NCBI GenBank assembly: GCA_021780675.1
Contig: JAJXYH010000019.1
Location: 1 to 47,059 of the forward strand
From: a bacterium
Lineage (GTDB): Bacteria; Patescibacteriota; Microgenomatia; Levybacterales; UBA12049
Length of the DNA: 47,059 bases
Reading direction: 5' to 3'
A program made the position numbers and the translations under genes. Below are positions 19,113-27,735 of the stretch, piece by piece (position 1 is the stretch's first letter; each line of letters opens with the position of its first letter). The notes beneath the pieces are model-generated. The model saw only the letters and a list, made by a program, of their open reading frames with translations, was not told the DNA's origin and did not search any database.

Positions 19113-19142
19113 TTGACAAATAAGGGGTAAAGTGCGATTATA
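19113..19142 (+). promoter_or_regulatory. Promoter of the TasA-like/signal peptidase module
   Basis: TTGACA (19113-19118) N17 GATTAT (19136-19141). Confidence 0.6.
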
Positions 19143-19147
19143 CCGAT

Positions 19148-19255
19148 ATGAAAAAGGCAGGTTTTTCATCTTATCCTCAGTTTTCCTCAAGCATAATCCG
19201 CCAATTTTTAAATCACAAATTATTTAATTTTAATCCTTTAATAGAAAGGGGGTGA
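19148..19255 (+). CDS. Candidate leader ORF (35 aa) overlapping the TasA-like start
   Basis: ATG 7 nt after the -10; MKKAGFSSYPQFSSSIIRQFLNHKLFNFNPLIERG, stop TGA (19253-19255) overlaps GTG (19252-19254). Confidence 0.3.
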   Translation: MKKAGFSSYPQFSSSIIRQFLNHKLFNFNPLIERG

Positions 19256-19821
19256 ATAAAATGATAAAAAGAATTTTATTAAGCGTTTTAATGATTTCTC
19301 TTGCTTTTTCTGCAGCAGCAGTAGCAACAACTGCTTACTTTTCTAATGGTCAAGTATTAGGTTCTAATACTTTTGCTACGGGTACTGTTACGATAGGTGG
19401 TTTTAATACACAAGGTCTAAGTGTAACGGGATTAACACCGGGCGTACCAGTATGGGTTCACAATGTCGGCGTTAATTACACTGGTAGTATAAATGCCGAT
19501 TTGTATGTTGGAGCTGGGGGCATAAGTGCTCCCGGAGAGCAAGCATATATTGCAGATATTACTTATCTTAGAATCTATAAGGCAGGTACGAATACGGAAG
19601 TTTGGGAAGGATATGTTAATACTTTGTCTACCAATTGGATAAGTTTAGCAAGCAATATAAGTGCAGGATGGCAAGCATATGATCTTCAGTTTACTCTTAA
19701 TTCCAATGTTGGAAATGATAAACAAAATGTAAACAATACGGATACGAAGATTTTAATCTATGCCGTTCAACATGGAGGTCCGGTTCCCGGTACAGTTCCA
19801 TATTTAACAAGTAGTTTTTAA
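19252..19821 (+). CDS. TasA/camelysin-like secreted protein (SipW-type signal sequence)
   Basis: SD AAAGGGGGTG; MIKRILLSVLMISLAFSAAAVATTAYFSNGQVLGSNTFATGTVTIGG, the A-T-x-AYFSN...NTFATGT pattern of SipW substrates. ATG at 19261 also possible. Confidence 0.8.
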   Translation: MNKMIKRILLSVLMISLAFSAAAVATTAYFSNGQVLGSNTFATGTVTIGGFNTQGLSVTGLTPGVPVWVHNVGVNYTGSINADLYVGAGGISAPGEQAYIADITYLRIYKAGTNTEVWEGYVNTLSTNWISLASNISAGWQAYDLQFTLNSNVGNDKQNVNNTDTKILIYAVQHGGPVPGTVPYLTSSF

Positions 19822-19842
19822 TTTACAAACTTGTTACTTTAT

Positions 19843-19870
19843 AGATTACCCAATTAATTTTGGGTAATCT
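19843..19870 (+). other. Intercistronic 11-bp perfect stem-loop
   Basis: AGATTACCCAA (19843-19853) / TTGGGTAATCT (19860-19870), 6-nt loop, no T-tract; lies between the TasA-like gene and the peptidase gene. Confidence 0.75.
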
Positions 19871-19882
19871 AATAAGGTATTT

Positions 19883-21073
19883 ATGAAAAATATATTATTA
19901 GTCTTTAAAAAATTATTGATGGTGCTAGTTATTTTTGTGCTTTGCATTTCCGTTTTGCTTTTGGTGTTAATTTCCTTTTCACCGATAAAAACCTTTCAGG
20001 TATTTAGGGTAATGTCAGGCTCAATGGAGCCGGAGATAAAAACAGGTTCTGTAATTTTTGTAGAACAAGTTAATCCAAAGGATTTAAAAAAGGGTGATAT
20101 TATTACGTTTTCCGTAAATAAATCAGTTTCTCCTGTAACTCATAGGATTGTAAAAATTTCTAAAGACGGAAAAATTACTACTAAAGGTGATGCAAATAGC
20201 ACAAATGATGTAGATGCGGTTAGCTTATCAAGTGTTAAGGGTAGGGAAATTTTTACATTACCGTATTTAGGATATATCTCTGAATGGACTAAAACACCAC
20301 TAGGGTTTATCTTTTTTATAATTTTGCCTGCCCTATTAATAATTATTAATGAAATTTTTAATATAAGAAAAATAGTTAAAGATGAAATTAAAAATAAGGT
20401 AAATGAAGCAAAAATGCCAATTATACTAATTTTGTTTTTAACAAGTACCGTAATTAGTTTAATAATTATTAGGCCAACTGGTGCCTTTTTCTCTAACGGA
20501 TTAGCATTATCCGGTAATATTTTTTCTACAGGTTATTGGGAGGCTTCAGGACAAAAAATTACTATTTGTCATGCAACGAGTAGTAAAAATAATCCATATA
20601 ATGAAATAAGTGTCAATTTGTCCTCGCTTGGAGATGGTCATGGAAGTAGTGGAATAAATTCGGATGATATTATTCCTCCAACGCAAGACTCTAATTATCC
20701 AAATGGGCATAACTGGACAGCTTTAGGTCAAGCAATATGGAATAATAAATGCGAGATACCAGATAAAATTCCTACTCCAACACTAACTCTTATTGAATCT
20801 AGCGATAATAAATATCTTACTTTTACGATTGAGGGAGTTTCCGACTATAAAAATTTATCTTATACGCTTACTTATGATACAAGTTCGGTGCCTCAGGGGG
20901 TTATAGGTAGTGATTCGGTTAAGGGCTCAACCTATTCCTCTCCGCAAATTATCTTGGGAACGTGTTCAACGGGTGGATTATGTGTATATAATAGTGGAAT
21001 ACATAATATCGTTTTAAAAGTTACCCTAAACGGTAAAGGTGGATTAACAAAAGTTTTAACAGGTTCTCTATGA
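19883..21073 (+). CDS. SipW-like signal peptidase I fused to a TasA-like motif, an ICHAT-type domain and a GTCS...C domain
   Basis: 396 aa; MSGSMEPEIKTGSVIFV (Ser), VTHRIVKI (His, ER/SipW type), TKGDANSTNDVDAV; then PTGAFFSNGLALSGNIFSTGYW, ITICHATSSKNNPYNEISV...GHG...DIIPP, and PQGVIGSD...IILGTCSTGGLCVYNSGIHNIVLKV. Confidence 0.88.
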   Translation: MKNILLVFKKLLMVLVIFVLCISVLLLVLISFSPIKTFQVFRVMSGSMEPEIKTGSVIFVEQVNPKDLKKGDIITFSVNKSVSPVTHRIVKISKDGKITTKGDANSTNDVDAVSLSSVKGREIFTLPYLGYISEWTKTPLGFIFFIILPALLIIINEIFNIRKIVKDEIKNKVNEAKMPIILILFLTSTVISLIIIRPTGAFFSNGLALSGNIFSTGYWEASGQKITICHATSSKNNPYNEISVNLSSLGDGHGSSGINSDDIIPPTQDSNYPNGHNWTALGQAIWNNKCEIPDKIPTPTLTLIESSDNKYLTFTIEGVSDYKNLSYTLTYDTSSVPQGVIGSDSVKGSTYSSPQIILGTCSTGGLCVYNSGIHNIVLKVTLNGKGGLTKVLTGSL

Positions 21074-21546
21074 GCGAATTATTTTAAAGTTGGTATATTA
21101 GTACGGTTTGAATAACTCTTGGACATTTATTCAATTAGGACAAAAAATTTATAGCTACACGTTTACATTTTCTATATCTGCGATAAATATTTTTAGGTAA
21201 AAATCCGTAATATTTGATTTAACATTTGGAAGCAAAAATCTATACAAAGTAGTTTAGTTAACTCCGCGAAAATACAATCAAATGAGGTTATTTTACCAGC
21301 TAAGTCGCTTAAGGATAATCTTAAGTCTACGCAAACGGATCTTTTCGAGCAATAGCTGTCTAGTGCTTTTAATTTTTTATATATCCCTCAAAAGAACTAG
21401 ACTTTCCGTATTCTGTCATTTCTGCAGAAGATGAGATACATCGGTTACACACTTAAGGTAGAAGAATTAATATATAATTTCTTATATAAATTCCCCAAAA
21501 ATTTTGTTGACTTGTATTTGGGTTATAAATTTTAAATAATAGAATT

Positions 21547-23061
21547 ATGTTAGTTTGGTTTAAAAGGGGATTTTATTTATTTTTTGCAATTTTTATAATT
21601 TATAACATTTTTTTATCCTCTACTTTGGTAAGGTTGGGAGAGGTTAACTTATCAAATGATATCGGACGTGATTTTCTTCTTTTACAAGAACTAGACCAGA
21701 AAAAAATTGTTTTGATTGGAGCAAGGTCTAATGTGCAAGGTGTTTTCCATGGGCCACTGTGGACCTATTTGAATTACCCTGCCTATCTTATCGGTAAAGG
21801 TGATCCTGTAACAGTTGCCTGGGGTTGGGTTTTATTCTCCATAATTTCGTTAGTAACTACTTTTATAATTATGAAAAAATTATTCGGTAATTTAGCTGCT
21901 TTTCTTACAACAGCCATGTTGTCGGTTTATATTGTTCCTTTTATAGATAGTATGTTTGGTCCATACGCAATGTATTTCTTTATACCTGCATTTCTTTTTT
22001 CGATTTACAAATATTTTCTAAGTAAAAGACCAGTATTTTTAGCTATACATTTTATGTTAGCCGCTTTTCTTATACATTTGAATATTGGTTCCGGCATTTT
22101 GCTTGCAATGCTTTCCCTGGGACTTAGTTTGGGATTTATTGTAAAGAATAAATTATGGATTCATATTTTTTCACTTTTTACGCTTCCTTTGTTTTGTATT
22201 AATTTTATAATTTTTGATTTAAGACATAACTTTTTAATTACTAAATCTTTACTTAATTTAGGTAAATCTTCGAAATTTATTATTCCTTTTAATGACTGGA
22301 TTTTTCAGAGAATTGACTTAGCAGTTTCAATGCAACTTTTATTAACAAACATAGTCTACTTATCAGTTTTAATTTTTATTTTAGTAATGTTGTTTACGAT
22401 TATTAAAATTAAAAACAAAGAAAAACATAGGACATTTTTTATTATTTTGGCGTTTTATTATTTTGGATTTATGGTGCTTAGTTATTTTAATAAAGGAGCA
22501 CTTTTGGTTGACCAAATATTTTTTCTAATTCCCTTAACGATTATTTGGCTTGGTATCCTTAGTGTAGGAAAATATAGACAACTATTTATTTTAATAGTTA
22601 TAGTGGTTTTATATCTTAATTTTAATACCGCAAAAGCATTCGTGGAAAGTTCGAGTACTACAATAGGTAAAATTCCCGATTCATGGGTCTCTTTGAAGAA
22701 TGTTGCTTCCTCTATAATAAAAGAGGAAAGAGGAAAACAGTTTGGATATTTTGTTTATGCTCCAGACTCCTTTGCATATCAACAGCGTTACGCAATGATT
22801 TTTTCGTTTAAAAAAGCTGATTTAAAAGCATTTGAATATAAAAAAATGCCTGTAACTTTTATAGTTGTTTCTCCGAGGCCCGTAAATAAACCATATATGA
22901 GTGAAGAGTGGTGGATAGAGAATGAGGCCAAAATTAACACAAAACCGTCCGAAGTTAAAAATTTCCCAAGTGGTTATAAGATAGAAAAATTTGAATTGAG
23001 TAATGATGAGCAAAATGTGCTTTTTGATCCCAACATAAAGCTGGAATTGAATTTCCGCTAG
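21547..23061 (+). CDS. GT-C fold membrane glycosyltransferase-like protein
   Basis: 504 aa, multi-TM, early acidic loop (NLSNDIGRDFLLLQEL) typical of ArnT/PMT-like GT-C. Confidence 0.7.
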   Translation: MLVWFKRGFYLFFAIFIIYNIFLSSTLVRLGEVNLSNDIGRDFLLLQELDQKKIVLIGARSNVQGVFHGPLWTYLNYPAYLIGKGDPVTVAWGWVLFSIISLVTTFIIMKKLFGNLAAFLTTAMLSVYIVPFIDSMFGPYAMYFFIPAFLFSIYKYFLSKRPVFLAIHFMLAAFLIHLNIGSGILLAMLSLGLSLGFIVKNKLWIHIFSLFTLPLFCINFIIFDLRHNFLITKSLLNLGKSSKFIIPFNDWIFQRIDLAVSMQLLLTNIVYLSVLIFILVMLFTIIKIKNKEKHRTFFIILAFYYFGFMVLSYFNKGALLVDQIFFLIPLTIIWLGILSVGKYRQLFILIVIVVLYLNFNTAKAFVESSSTTIGKIPDSWVSLKNVASSIIKEERGKQFGYFVYAPDSFAYQQRYAMIFSFKKADLKAFEYKKMPVTFIVVSPRPVNKPYMSEEWWIENEAKINTKPSEVKNFPSGYKIEKFELSNDEQNVLFDPNIKLELNFR

Positions 23062-23130
23062 CCACAATTAAGCTTCAATAAGGTTAAATTAGCCGTTAAT
23101 TATAATATTTGTTGTATAATTATTAACTAA

Positions 23131-23373
23131 ATGAGCTTATTAAAGAATAATCTTCTTGTTTTATTATTTTTACTGCTGTTTTCCGCATTTTTTGTAAAAA
23201 GCATGCTTAACTTTGTTAAGTTTATTAAAGAATTATCCCTTAAACCAATAATACCTACGGTTTCCACCTGCCCGTATAAAACGCTAAAAGATTTCCAAAA
23301 TACTCCTAACGGAGAATATGTATATGCTCTTTATAGGTATGAAAGTATGGGGGTAGTATGCAGCAAAAAATAA
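23131..23373 (+). CDS. Small single-TM protein of unknown function
   Basis: 80 aa, overlaps the start of the next gene by 16 nt. Confidence 0.55.
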   Translation: MSLLKNNLLVLLFLLLFSAFFVKSMLNFVKFIKELSLKPIIPTVSTCPYKTLKDFQNTPNGEYVYALYRYESMGVVCSKK

Positions 23374-24443
23374 ATTGTTTACTTATTATTTTAATTGTTT
23401 TTAATGTTTTGTTTGTGTTTTGGGGAGCTCATCTTTATCCATTAAGTAGTTTAGATGCAGTGAGTATTTGGTACTTAAAAGCAAAAGCTATTTTTTTAAG
23501 TGGCGGTCATATTCCCATTAATGTTCTTAAAGACAGTATTTATTCCAATTCTCATCAGCAATATCCATTATTAGTATCATATATTTTCTATTTTTTCTAT
23601 TTGATTTTAGGGAGTATAAATACAAGCGTTGTTGCTTTTATTAATCCGTTACTTTATTTACTAGTATTGTCTATTACATATAAAGTTTTTAGGCAAATTA
23701 ATTTTAGCAAAACTTATGCACTATTATTTACCTACTGTTATTCAATGTTTTCACCTCTTTTGGCAGCGGGCGGAAGAATGCATTCGGGTGATGCAGATAT
23801 ATTTGTCGTTTTTGCATACTGGATCTCAATTTTTTTAACTTTTAAATTCCTGGAGACTAAAAACTATAAATATTTTTGGTCGTTAATAATATCAATTATG
23901 ATTGCATCACAAATTAAAGCCGAAGGCATATTTTTAATTGCGATTTTATTATTTATTCCGGTTATAAAAAAAGTTAAATTGTTTTCACTCTTTATTTCGC
24001 TGTTTCCATTTATTCTTTGGAGACTAATTATTTATTATTCCCAAATTCCCAACGACTTTTATTATATTATTCCAACATTCCAAACATTGCTACTGCGTAG
24101 TTTTGAGGTAGTGTATTTTACGGCTAAAGAAATGATAAATGTTAACAATTGGTATATATTTTGGCCAGTTTTTTTATTATTCTCTTTGTTTGGTAAAATA
24201 AAGATTAATTTACAAACTAGAATATTATTATTAACTTTATCGATGATGTCAGCATTTTTACTTATTAATTATCTTTTTTCAAATATAGATCCTCATATCT
24301 ATGTTTCTTCCTCTATAGACAGATTGCTGCTTCAATTTTCTCCATTTTATTTTATAATATTCGCAATGCTAGTTAAGAACGAAATATCTAAGTTAGATCA
24401 AAAAGTGATATATAAGAAATTTAAAAGTATGCTGCTTAAATAA
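23358..24443 (+). CDS. Multi-TM protein, GT-C glycosyltransferase-like
   Basis: 361 aa; LYPLSSLDAVSIWYLKAKAIFLSGGHIP, an early Asp-containing loop. Confidence 0.6.
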   Translation: MQQKINCLLIILIVFNVLFVFWGAHLYPLSSLDAVSIWYLKAKAIFLSGGHIPINVLKDSIYSNSHQQYPLLVSYIFYFFYLILGSINTSVVAFINPLLYLLVLSITYKVFRQINFSKTYALLFTYCYSMFSPLLAAGGRMHSGDADIFVVFAYWISIFLTFKFLETKNYKYFWSLIISIMIASQIKAEGIFLIAILLFIPVIKKVKLFSLFISLFPFILWRLIIYYSQIPNDFYYIIPTFQTLLLRSFEVVYFTAKEMINVNNWYIFWPVFLLFSLFGKIKINLQTRILLLTLSMMSAFLLINYLFSNIDPHIYVSSSIDRLLLQFSPFYFIIFAMLVKNEISKLDQKVIYKKFKSMLLK

Positions 24444-24444
24444 G

Positions 24445-25005
24445 ATGAATAAAAAAGATGTTTTAAAAATTGCACTCTTGGATTTTGCGTTTTTTCTATT
24501 AGGAACTTTACTTTTTGTCCTTAGTTTTAGTACTCCTATTTTTGGGTGGGTATCAATACTTTTTTATAGAGGAATATATTTGCTTGTTTTTGCGAGTTTA
24601 CTAATGTTGGCAATAATGCTTATATTTAAAAAATCAAAATACGGAAGACTATTAACATACAGAGATTTAATAATGGTAATGGTATTATTTGTTTCAATTA
24701 ATATTATGTTTTTTACATTAGTTCCGGTAACAATTGAACGTTCGGTGTCTGTTTACATGTTAGGATACCTTGATAAAAATTCCAATGTAATACTTACAGA
24801 CAGTCAATTGTCTGACGCATTCGTTAAACAATATGTAAAGGACGATAAAGCAATGGATAAAAGATTAAATGAACAAATTTATTCCGGAAATGTAAGCTCT
24901 AGGAGCGGAGGATATATAATAACAGAAAGAGGAAAAAGCTTAGTAAATATATTCTTAATTATTGCAAGAATATTCAATGTTAACACAAAGATAATAAAAG
25001 AATAA
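24445..25005 (+). CDS. Membrane protein of unknown function with cytosolic wHTH-like C-terminal segment
   Basis: 186 aa; four hydrophobic segments then LTDSQLSDAFVKQYVKDDKAMDKRLNEQIYSGNVSSRSGGYIITERGKSLV. Confidence 0.55.
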   Translation: MNKKDVLKIALLDFAFFLLGTLLFVLSFSTPIFGWVSILFYRGIYLLVFASLLMLAIMLIFKKSKYGRLLTYRDLIMVMVLFVSINIMFFTLVPVTIERSVSVYMLGYLDKNSNVILTDSQLSDAFVKQYVKDDKAMDKRLNEQIYSGNVSSRSGGYIITERGKSLVNIFLIIARIFNVNTKIIKE

Positions 25006-25007
25006 AA

Positions 25008-26597
25008 TTATATCTGGGGGGCTTTTAAGAAATTAATTAAGTAATTATATGTTGACCTTAAAAGACTTTCCTTCTTAGGAACCACTTGGTTTTGAACCAT
25101 TTTAGATTCACTAATAATCGGATCGGGAATTTCTGCTGTTTGTTTTTCTTTTAAAAAGAATATATATACCCTTGCGGGTGGTGAACCGTAGGTTCTAAAT
25201 GCATATAACTTTGCAAGATAATTTATTTCGGGGGTATTTAAATTGCAACCTATGCAGCTAAATACATAGAAATTAGCGTTTTTTAATTTGTTTTGATTTT
25301 GCGGTATGGCCAATACTTCTTTTACATTTTGGTAAAAAGCATATGCGTACAGGTCGCTATCTACATAAGAACCCGGATTTACAATTATGGTATCGTAAGG
25401 GATAAGGTAAGGACTTACAGCTTTTGCAAGAATGTATCTAAAAAGGTTAGACGCATCTTGTTGGTATTTCCAATCTTGTATCCTTAATGCATAAATTATT
25501 GAGAAAAATAAAACAGCAAGAACAAGAAATTTAAATTTTATTAAGTTGTCTAGAATAATCCTTGCGGAGGCAAATACTATAAATGGTGTAAGGATATAAA
25601 TCCAGAATGGATGCCCGAATGAGCCTTCGGGAAAAAGAATTATATTTGCTATTCCACAGGAAAAATAGGCAAAAAGCAAAAGGTCTATATTGTCTAATTT
25701 TTTTACAAGCAATTTTCTTACAAAAATTATTAAATAGAAAAGACTTAAAATTACGAATATGGGATTAAAATAAATAATAAATCTTATTATTAAAAGCAGA
25801 GACCAACGAAGTGGCCACAAAGATAATGAAAATAATAAACTTCCAACACTCCGGTTTAATATTGATGCAATTAGATTATTAAAATTTCCAAGTACAAGAT
25901 AGGCATAAAACAGGAATAAAATTGCTGTAACCGTAGAAGTTGCAATAAGAATCAAGCCCTTTCTCCATTTTTTGTGTTTTAGAAAAAGCGGGAACAGAAA
26001 CGGAGTAAAATAAGTCATTGGCCAGTCGCATAAGGTTCCCAAGATAACGGCAATTAATGCAAGATAAAAGTTTTTTTCATTTTTAGTTCTAATATACTTT
26101 AATGAAAAATATGATGTTAAAGTTATAAATAATAAAGTCCATGGCCCCTGAAAAGTAATTTTTCCAAATACTACAGTTGTGGGAACTAAGGAAGCGATAA
26201 AAAGACTAAGTACAGCGAATTTCTTATCATTTAATTCTTTGCCGATAAAATATATGACCGGTAAAATTAAAAATGCAGGCAATACTTTTGCCAGTCTTCC
26301 GACCCAAAATCCGTCTCCGAATATTTTAAAAAGAAAAGTTTCTATGTAGACGGTAAGGGGCGGATGATGAAGGTAGAAGGCAGGATTTTGGGGAAGGTTT
26401 TTTGTTAACTCTACAACCGGTGCAAACTTTAAGTTAAAAAATCCAAAATTTATAAAGTTTCTTGAGGCAAGGGACATTAAGTTAAAATCCGATGCGTTGG
26501 GGCCGACATAGGGCATGTTTATATCCGTAGTGAATAAATACAAGGCAAATAAAATTGGCAGAAATAAAATAAGCAAATATTTGGTTTTTAAATTCAT
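25008..26597 (-). CDS. ArnT/PMT-like GT-C glycosyltransferase
   Basis: About 529 aa, multi-TM; NLAYVGPN-type early loop, HHPPLTVYIETFLFKIFGDGFWVGRL. ATG at 26597 preferred over upstream TTG. Confidence 0.75.
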   Translation of the reverse strand: MNLKTKYLLILFLPILFALYLFTTDINMPYVGPNASDFNLMSLASRNFINFGFFNLKFAPVVELTKNLPQNPAFYLHHPPLTVYIETFLFKIFGDGFWVGRLAKVLPAFLILPVIYFIGKELNDKKFAVLSLFIASLVPTTVVFGKITFQGPWTLLFITLTSYFSLKYIRTKNEKNFYLALIAVILGTLCDWPMTYFTPFLFPLFLKHKKWRKGLILIATSTVTAILFLFYAYLVLGNFNNLIASILNRSVGSLLFSLSLWPLRWSLLLIIRFIIYFNPIFVILSLFYLIIFVRKLLVKKLDNIDLLLFAYFSCGIANIILFPEGSFGHPFWIYILTPFIVFASARIILDNLIKFKFLVLAVLFFSIIYALRIQDWKYQQDASNLFRYILAKAVSPYLIPYDTIIVNPGSYVDSDLYAYAFYQNVKEVLAIPQNQNKLKNANFYVFSCIGCNLNTPEINYLAKLYAFRTYGSPPARVYIFFLKEKQTAEIPDPIISESKMVQNQVVPKKESLLRSTYNYLINFLKAPQI

Positions 26598-26717
26598 AAG
26601 TTTACGTACCAATATATTTTAAATGGCAATAATTATACGGTAGATTATAACACTTCATTTTATTAAATTGATGTTTGGATTTGTATAAGCTAAAATTGCT
26701 TTTATATAAATTTAATA

Positions 26718-27683
26718 ATGAATAACTTTTGGCAAAAATTACCAAAACCTTTTACAGTTCTTGCTCCGATGGATGGGGTAACGGACGTTGTATTTAGGCA
26801 AATGATGGTTAGTATTGGAAGGCCGGACGTATTTTTTACAGAGTTTACCAGCACAAGCGGACTTATGTCTAAAGGGTTTGAAAAGGTTGTAAGAAGCTTG
26901 AAATTTAAGAAAAATGAGCTGCCGGTCGTTGCCCAGATTTGGGGTCTTAATCCGAAAGATTTTTATGATACAGCAAAACTTTGCAAAAAAATGGGATTTT
27001 CCGGAATAGATCTTAATATGGGTTGTCCAATCTATGGGGTAGTTAAAAAAGGAGCGTGTTCGGCATTAATTAAGAACAAGCCGCTTGCTAAAGAAATAAT
27101 TCAGGCTACCAAAGAAGGGGCACAGGGCCTACCGGTAAGCGTTAAGACCAGATTGGGTTTTGAAAACGAGCAAATTAACGATTGGATATCCTTTTTACTC
27201 GAACAAGATTTGCCTGCATTAATAATACATTTGCGTACGGTTGCGGAATTATCAAAAGTAGATGCTCATTGGGAATTAATGCCTAAAATAATTAAGTTAA
27301 AAAACAAGATTGCACCGGATACTAAGATCGTCGGCAACGGAGATATAAAAACTAAAGAAGAGATAGGGCAAAAATTTGAAAAGTATGGCTGTGATGGATT
27401 TATGATCGGCAGAGGAGTTTTTTTTGACCCGTGGATTTTTAATAATACATTTGATTATAGAAATGAAACTGCAGTTATGAGACTAAATTTGTATTTAGAA
27501 CATATAAAACTTTTTGAAAAAATCTGGAAAGATGAAAAGAACCCCGATAGCCTTAAAAAGTTTAGCAAAATGTATATTAATAATTTTAATGTCGCAACGG
27601 AATTTAGGAATAAAATAAATTTAACCAAGACAACGCAGGAAATGATTGAACTAATTAACCTCTACGTAAAAAATTTATCTTAA
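26718..27683 (+). CDS. dus: tRNA-dihydrouridine synthase
   Basis: LAPMDGVTDVVFRQMM, GIDLNMGCPIYGVVKKGACSAL, VKTRLGF, GNGDIKTKEE, GRGVFFDPWIF. Confidence 0.93.
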   Translation: MNNFWQKLPKPFTVLAPMDGVTDVVFRQMMVSIGRPDVFFTEFTSTSGLMSKGFEKVVRSLKFKKNELPVVAQIWGLNPKDFYDTAKLCKKMGFSGIDLNMGCPIYGVVKKGACSALIKNKPLAKEIIQATKEGAQGLPVSVKTRLGFENEQINDWISFLLEQDLPALIIHLRTVAELSKVDAHWELMPKIIKLKNKIAPDTKIVGNGDIKTKEEIGQKFEKYGCDGFMIGRGVFFDPWIFNNTFDYRNETAVMRLNLYLEHIKLFEKIWKDEKNPDSLKKFSKMYINNFNVATEFRNKINLTKTTQEMIELINLYVKNLS

Positions 27684-27735
27684 AATGCAATACTTCCGGT
27701 TGAAGTTAGGTTCAAATTAAGCTAAAATAAATTTT

